DNA from: Mariprofundus sp.
GTDB taxonomy: Bacteria > Pseudomonadota > Zetaproteobacteria > Mariprofundales > Mariprofundaceae
Reading direction: 5' to 3'
NCBI GenBank assembly: GCA_015485035.1
Contig: WFUI01000196.1
Coordinates: 1 to 7,357, forward strand
DNA length: 7,357 nucleotides
Shown: piece after piece, positions 1 to 6,752 of the stretch
How the letters are laid out: each line of letters begins with the position of its first letter
How positions within the stretch are numbered: the stretch's first letter is position 1
Notes under the pieces: generated by a model
What the model was told of the DNA's origin: nothing
The model's input: only the letters and a program-made list of their open reading frames with translations
Database searches by the model: none
Made by a program: the position numbers and the translations under genes

Positions 1-495
1 ATGACCTATGAAAAGCTGAAGAAACAACTGGCCGGACAATCGGTGGCAAAACAGATGCTGCTTACGCCGGTTGAACTGAAACTGGATGGCGAAATTGCAG
101 CATGGTTGCATGATCATGTTGAGGCGCTGACTGTTTTCGGGGTGGAGATCGATATTGCAGGCGATGACCTGTTCCTGATTCGTTCAGTGCCGGCGATGTT
201 ATCGGCAGAGCCGGTGCAGGAACTGGTTGCGGAACTGGTTTCGACATGTCAGTTGACCGGGGTCGATTCAGAAGCCGGCAGCAGCGGGCAGGCGCGTATT
301 CTCGAACGCTGGCTGGGTAATCGTGCCTGCAAGGGTTCGATCAAGTCGGGTCGCCTCTTATCACATGAAGAACAGGAATCATTGCTTCGTGCCATGGAAT
401 CGACACCGAATATTGCCCAGTGCAACCATGGTCGCCCGACCTATGTCTCTCTTTCACTGAACGATCTGGAGCGTCTCTTTGGGCGAAAAGACTAG
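1..495 (+). CDS. mutL: DNA mismatch repair protein MutL, C-terminal part (5' end outside window)
   Basis: This is the C-terminal dimerisation and endonuclease domain of MutL, the protein that links MutS mismatch recognition to strand nicking and excision. The 164 visible residues contain Ala-Cys at 109-110 followed by KGS and a Gly-Arg, CNHGRP at 141-146 (the CPHGRP metal-site motif with Asn for Pro), and Phe-Gly-Arg at 160-162, which fits the terminal FxR motif. The first visible residues, MTYE, match the tail of the DQHA(X)2E(X)4E motif, so Glu4 is probably its last acidic residue. The ATG at base 1 is therefore most likely an internal Met codon, and the N-terminal GHKL ATPase domain lies upstream. 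These motifs are known in nicking MutL proteins and absent from the E. coli type. The TAG stop overlaps miaA by 17 nt, so the two are probably cotranscribed. Family assignment is firm; that the window starts inside the metal motif is inference. Confidence 0.93.
   Translation: MTYEKLKKQLAGQSVAKQMLLTPVELKLDGEIAAWLHDHVEALTVFGVEIDIAGDDLFLIRSVPAMLSAEPVQELVAELVSTCQLTGVDSEAGSSGQARILERWLGNRACKGSIKSGRLLSHEEQESLLRAMESTPNIAQCNHGRPTYVSLSLNDLERLFGRKD
468..471 (+). promoter_or_regulatory. Shine-Dalgarno supporting the TTG start of miaA
   Basis: GGAG lies inside the mutL coding sequence, 7 nt before the TTG at 479. It is the best ribosome-binding match near the beginning of miaA and favours TTG 479 over TTG 497, which has only a poor purine run upstream. 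Confidence 0.5.
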
Positions 496-1387
496 TTTGA
501 AGGCGGTTGCACTGATGGGGGCAACCGGTACCGGCAAGTCGGCACTGGCCATGCGGGTCGCACGGGCAACCAGCACCAGTATCGTCTGCTGCGATTCGAT
601 GCAGTTGTATCGGGGGCTGAATATCGGCACGGCAAAACCCGCCGATGCAGAACGCGCTGAGGTGCCGCATTTTATGGTTGATTGCTGCGATTTGCCGGAT
701 ATGTATTCGGCGGCGCGCTGGGCCAAAGAGGCTCGGGTTGTGATTGAGCATGAAAACGAGCAGGGGCGCATCCCCCTGATTGTCGGCGGTACCGGTTTGT
801 ATTTGCGTGCGCTGGTTGAGGGCTTTGCAGATATCCCGGCAGAAAAGCCGGAGGTGCGGCAACGATTTGAAGCTTTGCAGAAAGAAGCAGGCACGGCCGC
901 CCTGTATCAGTTACTGCAACACAAAGACCCGGATATGGCTTTGCGTCTGAAAGCGGGGGATACACAGCGGATTATGCGAGCACTGTGTGTATGTGAAAGT
1001 ACCGGTAAAACATTGAGTGCATGGCAGCAACGGGATAGTGAAGCTGTTCCGATTGATTGCCCGGTGTTTGTGCTGGATGTAGAGCGTGAGATTCTCAGAC
1101 AACGGCTGGCGGATCGTTTTCATGCCATGATGAAAGCCGGCTGGCTGGATGAAGTACGCTGGCTGGATGAACAGAAACTGCCGGATTCGCATCCGGTCTT
1201 GCGGGCGGTGGGTTATCGACAGTTGCTGGATTATCTGCATGGAAAGATTCTGCTGGAACAGGCTGTAAGCGATGGTATTACAGCCACGCGTCGATATGCC
1301 AAGCGTCAGGTTACCTGGTTTCATAACCAGACACCGGATGCTGTGCATGGTGATAGTAAAACATTGGAGAAACTGATGTATGGGTGA
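479..1387 (+). CDS. miaA: tRNA dimethylallyltransferase MiaA
   Basis: MiaA transfers a dimethylallyl group to N6 of adenosine 37 in tRNAs reading UNN codons (i6A37), the substrate MiaB then thiomethylates. The 302-residue length is normal. Residues 14-21, GATGTGKS, form the P-loop (many homologues have GPTASGKT). DSMQLYRGLNIGTAKP at 39-54 carries the conserved Asp and substrate-binding segment, GGTGLYLRAL is at 103-112, AVGYRQ at 243-248, and the Arg-rich segment ATRRYAKRQVTWF at 269-281 is the usual C-terminal signature. The start is uncertain. TTG 479 has GGAG 7 nt upstream, TTG 497 would remove six residues, and ATG 515 would start at the P-loop and delete the first beta strand, so it is unlikely. 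The gene overlaps mutL by 17 nt and hflX by 8 nt. hfq, which commonly follows miaA, is not here. Confidence 0.95.
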   Translation: MGEKTSLKAVALMGATGTGKSALAMRVARATSTSIVCCDSMQLYRGLNIGTAKPADAERAEVPHFMVDCCDLPDMYSAARWAKEARVVIEHENEQGRIPLIVGGTGLYLRALVEGFADIPAEKPEVRQRFEALQKEAGTAALYQLLQHKDPDMALRLKAGDTQRIMRALCVCESTGKTLSAWQQRDSEAVPIDCPVFVLDVEREILRQRLADRFHAMMKAGWLDEVRWLDEQKLPDSHPVLRAVGYRQLLDYLHGKILLEQAVSDGITATRRYAKRQVTWFHNQTPDAVHGDSKTLEKLMYG

Positions 1388-2684
1388 AACATACGATGTA
1401 GCCATCGAGAAGGATATCGCCATTAGCGTGCATCCTGAATTCCCGACGAAGCAATTAGGTGCTTATGCGTGGAAAGCGCGGGCGGAAGAGTTTGATTTGC
1501 TGGTGGATTCCAGTGGCTGCGAACTGGTTGATTCGGTGCGGGTGAATGTACGCAAGATTATTTCTGCCACGCTGTTTGGCTCTGGAAAGGTCGAGGATGT
1601 GCGTCTGCGGGTTGAAGCGCATGAGGCGAAAGTGGTGTTTGTCGATCATCCGCTGACGCCTGTGCAACAGAGCAATCTGGAAACAGCCTGGGATGCCAAA
1701 GTGGTGGATCGAACCGGTCTGATTCTGGAGATTTTTGCAGCCAGAGCGCGAACACGTGAAGGTATATTACAGGTTGAGCTGGCCAGTCTGAATTATCAAA
1801 TGGGCCGGCTGGTTCGCAGCTGGACGCATCTGGAGCGCCAGCGCGGCGGTGTTGGCCTGATGGGAGGGCCGGGTGAACGCCAGATCGAGCTGGACCGGCG
1901 TATGATTCGCGATAAAATCATATCGCTCGAAAAAGATCTGGAAAAAATCAAACGCATGCGGGCGACCCAGCGGGCCGGACGGAAAAAGAAGGATCTGCCT
2001 ACGGTTGCACTGGTTGGATATACCAATGCCGGCAAATCCACCCTGTTCAATCGATTGACCCGGTCCGGTGTTTATGTGGCCGATCAATTGTTTGCCACGC
2101 TGGATCCGACGCTGCGATTATTGGAGATCGGCGATAGTTTGCGTCTGATGTTATCTGATACGGTGGGATTTGTGCAGGAATTGCCGCACGAACTGGTCGA
2201 TGCATTCAAGGCCACACTCGAAGAGGTGATCGAAGCGGATTTAATTCTGCATGTGCGTGATGCCTCCGACCCGATGAAAGCAGAGCAGGCGAAAGTGGTG
2301 CATGACACGCTGGAGCAGCTGGGACTGGTGGGTGATTTTTCACCGCCGATTGTTGAAGTGTTGAATAAAAAAGATCTGGCACCGGAGCTGGAGAGTTATC
2401 GGGCTGAAACGATTGCCGGTAGCCGTGTGGCGATATCAGCTGCTACAGGCGAAGGCATGGATGAGTTGATCGAATTGCTGACCGACTGGCTCTGCCAGGA
2501 GATGCATGAGTTGCACCTCAGACTGGATATTTCCGACGGCAGGGCCCTGGCATTTTGTTATCAGCATGGATCGGTGCTCAGTAAAACCGATGGCGATGGT
2601 GTTGTTGATCTGGTGGTGCGACTGAATCCTGCCGATGCCGACCGTTTCGAGTTACAATCCGGTTTGCATGTGCTGAGCCGCTGA
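1380..2684 (+). CDS. hflX: GTPase HflX (ribosome-splitting factor)
   Basis: HflX is a translation-factor-class GTPase that binds 50S subunits and splits stalled or hibernating ribosomes, notably during heat stress. The 434-residue protein has the family-specific N-terminal nucleotide-binding domain (about 15-125), a helical linker with GGPGERQIELDRR at 162-174, and a G domain. Its G motifs are G1 GYTNAGKST at 213-221, switch I around FATLDPTLR 238-246 with Thr240, G3 DTVGF at 260-264 followed by ELPH, G4 NKKD at 329-332, and G5 SAATGEG at 353-359. A C-terminal domain follows to 434. All catalytic motifs are intact. The ATG overlaps the miaA stop and has GGAGA at 1366-1370, 9 nt upstream, so the two are probably translationally coupled. 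The usual partner hfq is missing upstream, and hflK/hflC do not follow; glyA does. Confidence 0.96.
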   Translation: MGETYDVAIEKDIAISVHPEFPTKQLGAYAWKARAEEFDLLVDSSGCELVDSVRVNVRKIISATLFGSGKVEDVRLRVEAHEAKVVFVDHPLTPVQQSNLETAWDAKVVDRTGLILEIFAARARTREGILQVELASLNYQMGRLVRSWTHLERQRGGVGLMGGPGERQIELDRRMIRDKIISLEKDLEKIKRMRATQRAGRKKKDLPTVALVGYTNAGKSTLFNRLTRSGVYVADQLFATLDPTLRLLEIGDSLRLMLSDTVGFVQELPHELVDAFKATLEEVIEADLILHVRDASDPMKAEQAKVVHDTLEQLGLVGDFSPPIVEVLNKKDLAPELESYRAETIAGSRVAISAATGEGMDELIELLTDWLCQEMHELHLRLDISDGRALAFCYQHGSVLSKTDGDGVVDLVVRLNPADADRFELQSGLHVLSR

Positions 2685-2712
2685 ATAACTGCTGACGGGG
2701 TAAAACCGGCAG

Positions 2713-2741
2713 ATGACGGCAAGACTTCAGTTCGACATAAT
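2713..2741 (+). promoter_or_regulatory. Candidate sigma70-type promoter for glyA
   Basis: ATGACG at 2713-2718 (four of six matches to TTGACA) and CATAAT at 2736-2741 (five of six matches to TATAAT) are separated by exactly 17 nt. It lies in the 139-nt gap between hflX and glyA, with a predicted start point near 2748, giving a leader of about 75 nt. This is inferred from consensus matching only; no operator was recognised. Confidence 0.42.
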
Positions 2742-2759
2742 ACGCGGCTCAGTTTATCG

Positions 2760-2803
2760 GTTCTGAAGTTGTGGCCGGGTGCCGCATAAAATCAGAACTT
2801 TTT
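2760..2803 (+). terminator. Compound hairpin plus T5: terminator of the hflX transcript or glyA attenuator
   Basis: GTTCTGA at 2760-2766 is the exact reverse complement of TCAGAAC at 2792-2798, and five Ts follow at 2799-2803. Inside that stem, TGTGGC (2770-2775) can pair with GCCGCA (2781-2786) with one G-U wobble around the 5-nt loop CGGGT. The result is a 7-bp outer and a 6-bp inner helix separated by a 3x5 internal loop, ending in a short U tract. It sits downstream of the candidate promoter and 10 nt before the glyA Shine-Dalgarno. It could end read-through from hflX or attenuate glyA. The interrupted stem and short T run make it weaker than a classical intrinsic terminator. Confidence 0.4.
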
Positions 2804-2813
2804 ATCTATTTTC

Positions 2814-2819
2814 AGGAGA
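2814..2819 (+). promoter_or_regulatory. Shine-Dalgarno of glyA
   Basis: AGGAGA lies 4 nt before ATG 2824 and fixes the glyA start. An in-frame GTG at 2779 would add 15 unusual residues and has no comparable site upstream. Confidence 0.8.
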
Positions 2820-2823
2820 TTTC

Positions 2824-4083
2824 ATGTCTGATCGCAATCAGTTTTTTAATGCCCCGCTTGCCGATAGCGCGGTAGAAGATGCCATTGCCGCCGAGCTTGG
2901 TCGTCAACAACATACGCTGGAGTTAATTGCCAGTGAAAACATCGTGTCCAAAGCGGTAATGCAGGCGCAGGGCTCGGTGATGACCAATAAATACGCCGAA
3001 GGTTACCCAGGCCGCCGCTATTACGGTGGTTGCGAGCATGTCGATGCAGTGGAGCGTCTGGCACAGGATCGTGCCCGTGAACTGTTCGGGGTTAAACATG
3101 TCAATGTGCAACCGCATTCCGGCTCACAGGCCAATATGGCTGTGTATATGGCTGTGTTGAACCCCGGCGACACGATCATGGGTATGGATTTGTCACATGG
3201 CGGGCATCTCACCCATGGTTCACCGGTCAATTTCTCAGGACGTTTGTATGAAGTGGTGGCTTACGGTGTGCGTAAGGACAATGAATTAATCGATTACGAT
3301 GTGATGCAGAAAATGGCGGAAGTACAGCGCCCGAAAATGATTATTGGCGGTGCCTCGGCTTATGAGCGGCATATCGATTTTGCCCGCATGCGCGAAATTG
3401 CCGATTCAATCGGCGCGATTCTGATGGTGGATATGGCCCATTATGCCGGCCTGATCGCCGCCGGTGTTTATCCGAGCCCGGTCGGTCATGCACATGTGAT
3501 CACCACCACCACACATAAAACCCTGCGCGGTCCGCGCGGCGGCATGATTCTGACCGACGATGACGAACTGTCCAAAAAAATCAATTCCCGTATTTTCCCG
3601 GGCATTCAGGGCGGCCCGCTGATGCATGTGATTGCAGCCAAGGCGGTTGCTTTTGGCGAGGCGCTGGGTGATCAGTTCAGGGCCGATCAGAAACAGGTGA
3701 TTGCCAATGCACGGGCACTGGCAGCAACCCTGAGTGAAGGTGGTTTGCGCATTGTGTCCGGCGGTACGGATTGCCATATGTTCCGTGTGGATGTGCGCCC
3801 GCAGGGTCTAACCGGCAAACAGGCCGAAGAAGCGCTGGAAGCAGCCGGTATTACCACCAACAAGAATACCATTCCGTTTGATCCGGAATCGCCGTTTGTT
3901 ACCTCCGGTGTCAGAATCGGTGCATCGGTGATTACAGCGCGCGGCATGCAGGAGCCCGAAGCGCAACTGATTGGCGAACTGATTTTGCAGGTCCTGAATG
4001 CACCGGAAGATGAAAGGATTCATCAGGCAGTGGCTGATGAAGTACGTAAACTGACCGGTCGTTTCCCTGTGTACGAGAGTTAA
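2824..4083 (+). CDS. glyA: Serine hydroxymethyltransferase
   Basis: GlyA is the cytosolic PLP enzyme that interconverts serine plus tetrahydrofolate with glycine plus 5,10-methylene-tetrahydrofolate, the main source of one-carbon units for purine, thymidylate and methionine synthesis. The 419-residue length from ATG 2824 is typical. LELIASEN at 32-39 includes the conserved Glu38. [14 protein letters not shown] at 61-74 is the substrate and dimer-interface segment, and HSGSQAN at 98-104 helps bind the cofactor phosphate. [12 protein letters not shown] at 201-212 carries Asp203 and His206 around PLP, and [14 protein letters not shown] at 227-240 carries the Schiff-base Lys232. The AGGAGA site decides the start against an upstream in-frame GTG at 2779. 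A candidate promoter and hairpin precede the gene. nrdR follows after 29 nt, so the two are probably cotranscribed. Confidence 0.98.
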   Translation: MSDRNQFFNAPLADSAVEDAIAAELGRQQHTLELIASENIVSKAVMQAQGSVMTNKYAEGYPGRRYYGGCEHVDAVERLAQDRARELFGVKHVNVQPHSGSQANMAVYMAVLNPGDTIMGMDLSHGGHLTHGSPVNFSGRLYEVVAYGVRKDNELIDYDVMQKMAEVQRPKMIIGGASAYERHIDFARMREIADSIGAILMVDMAHYAGLIAAGVYPSPVGHAHVITTTTHKTLRGPRGGMILTDDDELSKKINSRIFPGIQGGPLMHVIAAKAVAFGEALGDQFRADQKQVIANARALAATLSEGGLRIVSGGTDCHMFRVDVRPQGLTGKQAEEALEAAGITTNKNTIPFDPESPFVTSGVRIGASVITARGMQEPEAQLIGELILQVLNAPEDERIHQAVADEVRKLTGRFPVYES

Positions 4084-4112
4084 GCTGCTTCAAGGCTGAT
4101 TCCGGATTCTGA

Positions 4113-4568
4113 ATGTATTGTCCGTTTTGTTCCCATGATGACACCCGTGTGGTGGATTCCCGAGTCGTTGAGGATGGTGCTGCTGTTCGGCGTCGGCGCG
4201 AATGTGAGGGATGTGGCAAACGTTTTTCAACCTATGAACGGGCTGAATTGCGCTTGCCGCTGGTCATTAAAAAGGATGGTACACGCCAGTCTTTTGATCT
4301 CGATAAAATTCGCTCAGGTATGCAAAAAGCCCTTGAAAAACGGCCGGTTTCAGCCGATCAGCTGGAGCATGGCATTAACGCCGTTCTGCGCGCAGTTCAG
4401 GAAAGCGGAAAATCGGAGATTGCCGTTGGCGCTCTGGGTGAATTTGTCATGGAGCAATTGCGTGATCTGGATGGCGTGGCATATGTGCGGTTTGCCTCGG
4501 TGTATCGTGAATTCAAGGATGTGGATGAGTTCCTGACTGCGGTTAAAACGGTTGTAGGAAAAAAGTAG
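4113..4568 (+). CDS. nrdR: Transcriptional repressor NrdR
   Basis: NrdR is the nucleotide-sensing repressor that binds NrdR boxes upstream of ribonucleotide reductase operons and couples their expression to ATP/dATP levels. The 151-residue protein has the standard layout. An N-terminal zinc ribbon has Cys3, Cys6, Cys31 and Cys34 in CPFC and CEGC pairs with the DSR and RRRR segments between them. An ATP-cone domain follows, roughly residues 49-139, beginning LPLVIKKDGTRQSFD and ending in the conserved VRFASVYREFKDVDEF. ATG 4113 is the only start that keeps the first zinc-ligand pair, and a weak GGA lies 6 nt upstream. It sits 29 nt after glyA, a frequent pairing in proteobacteria, but ribD, which often comes next, is replaced by leuB. 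I saw no NrdR-box-like palindrome in the window, so its targets lie elsewhere. Confidence 0.97.
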   Translation: MYCPFCSHDDTRVVDSRVVEDGAAVRRRRECEGCGKRFSTYERAELRLPLVIKKDGTRQSFDLDKIRSGMQKALEKRPVSADQLEHGINAVLRAVQESGKSEIAVGALGEFVMEQLRDLDGVAYVRFASVYREFKDVDEFLTAVKTVVGKK

Positions 4569-4570
4569 TG

Positions 4571-4621
4571 GTAACTGTTCAGCGCAAGCTGATTAAGTAA
4601 CGCGGTGGGCAGAATAGTTAC
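4571..4621 (+). repeat. 10-bp inverted repeat in the nrdR-leuB gap, abutting the leuB Shine-Dalgarno
   Basis: GTAACTGTTC at 4571-4580 pairs with GAATAGTTAC at 4612-4621 along all ten positions (nine Watson-Crick, one G-U), enclosing a 31-nt loop. Directly inside the left arm, AGC-GCAA-GCT (4581-4590) can form a 3-bp hairpin capped by a GNRA-type tetraloop. The right arm ends one base before the leuB ribosome-binding site. No T tract follows, so it is not a plain intrinsic terminator. It may be a leader-RNA structure affecting leuB translation or message stability, or a DNA operator. The pairing is read from sequence; the role is unknown. Confidence 0.5.
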
Positions 4622-4628
4622 AAAGGAG
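4622..4628 (+). promoter_or_regulatory. Strong Shine-Dalgarno of leuB
   Basis: AAAGGAG lies 6 nt before ATG 4635 and selects that start over an in-frame GTG at 4605, which would add ten residues before the conserved beginning of LeuB. It directly follows the right arm of the inverted repeat. Confidence 0.85.
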
Positions 4629-4634
4629 AAAATC

Positions 4635-5717
4635 ATGGCTGTCAAAATTGCTGTATTGCCGGGTGATGGTATCGGGCCGGAAATTGTGTGTGAAGCGCTC
4701 AAAGTGCTGGATGTGCTGAATCGCTGTTTCGGGCTGGATGCAAACTGGGAAGAAGGCACGATCGGTGGTGCCGGTTACGATGCGGACGGCGATCCCTATT
4801 GCGATGCCACACGCGAGTTGGTGCATGGCTCCGATGCAGTGCTGCTCGGTGCGGTGGGTGGCCCTCAGTGGGAGTCGCTGGATAAACCGATGCGTCCTGA
4901 AGCCGGGCTGCTGGGGATTCGGGAGGATCTCGGCCTGTTTGCCAATTATCGTCCCACAAAAGTACATTCCCAGTTACTCGATGCTTCTACCCTGAAACCG
5001 GAAGTGATTGACGGTGTCGATATTCTGGTGGTGCGGGAACTGGTTTCCGGTATCTATTTCGGCCAACCCCGTGGTATCGAAACGGTGAATGGAGAACGGC
5101 GTGGCTTTAATACCATGGCGTATACCGAGTCCGAGGTGCGTCGCATTGGTCGCAAGGCTTTCGAGGCCGCACGGTTACGTGAAAATAAAGTGTGCAGTGT
5201 CGAAAAAGCCAATGTACTGGATGTATCTGAATTATGGCGCAGCGTGATCATCGAGCTGCATCAGAACGAGTTTTCCGATGTGGAACTTTCCCATATGTAT
5301 GTCGATAACGCGGCTATGCAGCTGATTCGCAATCCACGTCAGTTCGATGTGATTGTGACCGGGAATCTGTTTGGCGATATTTTATCAGATGAAGCATCCA
5401 TGCTGACCGGCTCGATCGGCATGTTGCCATCGGCGTCTATTGGTGAAAAATTTGCCATGTATGAACCGATTCACGGTTCCGCTCCCGATATTGCCGGTCA
5501 GAACAAGGCCAATCCGCTGGCTACAATTCTGTCGGTTGCCATGATGCTGCGTTTCTCGCTGGATCGTACTGATTTGGCTGACAAGGTTGAACAGGCTGTG
5601 GAAAATACGCTGGATGCAGGTATTCGTACGGTGGATCTGGCCTTCGGCGGCGAAGCTTCGGTTTCCTGTTCGGCTATGGGTGATGCAGTGTGTGCTGCGC
5701 TGGAGGATCTGGCCTGA
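4635..5717 (+). CDS. leuB: 3-isopropylmalate dehydrogenase
   Basis: LeuB oxidatively decarboxylates 3-isopropylmalate to 2-ketoisocaproate with NAD+, the third committed step of leucine synthesis, in the cytosol. The 360-residue length from ATG 4635 is normal. [10 protein letters not shown] at 9-18 opens the fold. [15 protein letters not shown] at 93-107 carries substrate-binding Arg96 and Arg106, and [16 protein letters not shown] at 132-147 is the LeuB-specific signature with Arg134 and catalytic Tyr141. Lys191 in SVEKANV is the partner base. Asp224 (YVDNAAMQL), Asp248 and Asp252 ([14 protein letters not shown]) bind the divalent metal, and [15 protein letters not shown] at 280-294 contains Asp285, the marker for NAD rather than NADP use. 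The gene overlaps asd by one base. leuC and leuD are not adjacent, although leuCDB clusters are common. An inverted repeat lies just upstream. Confidence 0.98.
   Translation: MAVKIAVLPGDGIGPEIVCEALKVLDVLNRCFGLDANWEEGTIGGAGYDADGDPYCDATRELVHGSDAVLLGAVGGPQWESLDKPMRPEAGLLGIREDLGLFANYRPTKVHSQLLDASTLKPEVIDGVDILVVRELVSGIYFGQPRGIETVNGERRGFNTMAYTESEVRRIGRKAFEAARLRENKVCSVEKANVLDVSELWRSVIIELHQNEFSDVELSHMYVDNAAMQLIRNPRQFDVIVTGNLFGDILSDEASMLTGSIGMLPSASIGEKFAMYEPIHGSAPDIAGQNKANPLATILSVAMMLRFSLDRTDLADKVEQAVENTLDAGIRTVDLAFGGEASVSCSAMGDAVCAALEDLA
5702..5706 (+). promoter_or_regulatory. Shine-Dalgarno of asd inside leuB
   Basis: GGAGG within the last codons of leuB lies 10 nt before ATG 5717. It supports that start over the in-frame ATG at 5690, which would add nine residues (beginning MCCAGG) with no family resemblance. 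Confidence 0.7.
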
Positions 5718-6751
5718 TGGGCGAACGTTTTATAGAAGAAAAAGAGGCTTATACTGTTGCTGTGGTTGGCGCGACAGGTGCGGTCGGTGCAACCATGCTG
5801 GAGATTCTGGCCGAACGCGATTTCCCGATATCCGAACTGATTCCGGTGGCATCGAGTCGTAGTGCGGGTTCTGTCGTCGAATACAAAGGCAAGGAATATA
5901 TCGTACAGGACCTGGAAACATTTGATCCGACCGGTGTCGACATAGCGCTGTTTTCTGCCGGTGGTGACACTTCCAAAACCCATGCGCCGCGTTTTGCCGA
6001 GGCTGGCTGCTATGTGGTGGATAACTCCAGTGCCTGGCGTATGGACGAGGATATTGCGCTGGTGGTTCCGGAAGTGAATCCGCAGGCGCTGGAGATGGCA
6101 CGAAACAATAAAATCATTGCCAATCCGAACTGCTCGACCATCCAGATGGTCGTGGCACTCAAGCCGCTGCATGATGCTGCGCCAATTGAACGCGTGGTGG
6201 TCTCGACCTATCAGGCGGTTTCAGGCGCTGGTGGCAAGGCCATGGATGAGTTGGCCAAACAGACGGCGCAGTTGATCAATGGTCAAAGTACGGATGTTGA
6301 TGTTTTTCCGGCCCGTATTGCATTTAATGTCATTCCGCACATCGATGTGTTCATGGATGACGGTTATACCAAAGAAGAACGTAAAATGATGGATGAAACC
6401 TGCAAAATTATGGGTGCTGACATTGCTGTGACTGCGACCACTGCGCGCGTTCCGGTGTTTTATGGCCATTCCGAATCTGTGAACGTTACATTTAGTGGGC
6501 CCATGAATGCCGAAAAGGCGCGTGCTTTACTGGCCGATGCCGAGGGCGTGTGTGTGGTGGATGACCCGGATGGCGAAGATTACCCGATGCCGAGCGAAGC
6601 TGCCGGCACTGACCATGTTTGGGTGGGACGGATTCGGGATGATCACTCATATCCGAATTCTTTGCATTTATGGGTTGTTGCCGATAATGTACGTAAAGGT
6701 GCAGCGCTAAATGCTGTTCAAATAGCGGAAATTTTGATTCAACAGCAGTGA
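5717..6751 (+). CDS. asd: Aspartate-semialdehyde dehydrogenase (short-form type)
   Basis: Asd reduces beta-aspartyl phosphate to aspartate semialdehyde with NADPH, the branch point to lysine and diaminopimelate, methionine and threonine. The 344-residue protein has the nucleotide-binding GATGAVG at 18-24, AGGDTS at 81-86, SSAWRMD at 104-110 with the substrate-phosphate Arg108, catalytic Cys139 in NPNCSTIQMVVAL, STYQAVSGAGG at 163-173, and RVPVFYGHSE at 244-253 with Arg244 and the acid/base His251. Intact Cys and His argue for a real enzyme rather than a Usg-1-type paralogue. Length and motifs match the shorter ASADH subfamily (Gram-positive type and Vibrio Asd2) rather than the roughly 370-residue E. 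coli form. The ATG shares one base with the leuB stop (TGATG), so translation is probably coupled. A fimV-like gene follows immediately, as at Pseudomonas loci. Confidence 0.96.
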   Translation: MGERFIEEKEAYTVAVVGATGAVGATMLEILAERDFPISELIPVASSRSAGSVVEYKGKEYIVQDLETFDPTGVDIALFSAGGDTSKTHAPRFAEAGCYVVDNSSAWRMDEDIALVVPEVNPQALEMARNNKIIANPNCSTIQMVVALKPLHDAAPIERVVVSTYQAVSGAGGKAMDELAKQTAQLINGQSTDVDVFPARIAFNVIPHIDVFMDDGYTKEERKMMDETCKIMGADIAVTATTARVPVFYGHSESVNVTFSGPMNAEKARALLADAEGVCVVDDPDGEDYPMPSEAAGTDHVWVGRIRDDHSYPNSLHLWVVADNVRKGAALNAVQIAEILIQQQ

Positions 6752-6752
6752 A

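Noticed and set aside
218..240. Short direct repeat GGAACTGGTT in mutL
   Set aside because: It encodes two similar EL(V) segments of an amphipathic helix; short in-frame repeats like this are common in coding DNA.
1140..1171. A 14-nt direct repeat, GCTGGCTGGATGAA, at 1140 and 1158 inside miaA
   Set aside because: It encodes two WLDE segments (GWLDEV, RWLDEQ), but the local protein length appears to match the usual MiaA spacing up to AVGYRQ, so there is no sign of an inserted duplication; it is probably chance plus codon preference.
2689..2712. Possible hairpin after the hflX stop (CTG...CGG pairing with CCG...CAG)
   Set aside because: The stem is interrupted by a mismatch and no T tract follows, so it is not convincing as a terminator; the structure ending at 2803 is a better candidate.
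3574..3580. A7 run in glyA, considered as a slippage or phase-variation site
   Set aside because: It encodes SKKI in a conserved part of an essential-type metabolic gene, the frame is intact, and runs of this length occur by chance; a similar A7 lies at 7161-7167.
4135..4536. A 133-codon + strand frame inside nrdR
   Set aside because: It is an alternative frame of nrdR with no recognisable motif and no ribosome-binding site; the overlapping NrdR protein has all its zinc ligands and the ATP cone.
4569..4634. Leucine attenuator upstream of leuB
   Set aside because: There is no run of Leu codons and no hairpin followed by a T tract; the only tiny open frame has a single Leu codon.
5498..6172. 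A 224-codon open frame on the minus strand across the leuB-asd junction
   Set aside because: It lies wholly antisense to two well-supported enzymes, has no recognisable domain, and is of a kind expected from the shadow of biased codons; other antisense frames (for example 341-862 and 6492-6977) were dropped for the same reason.
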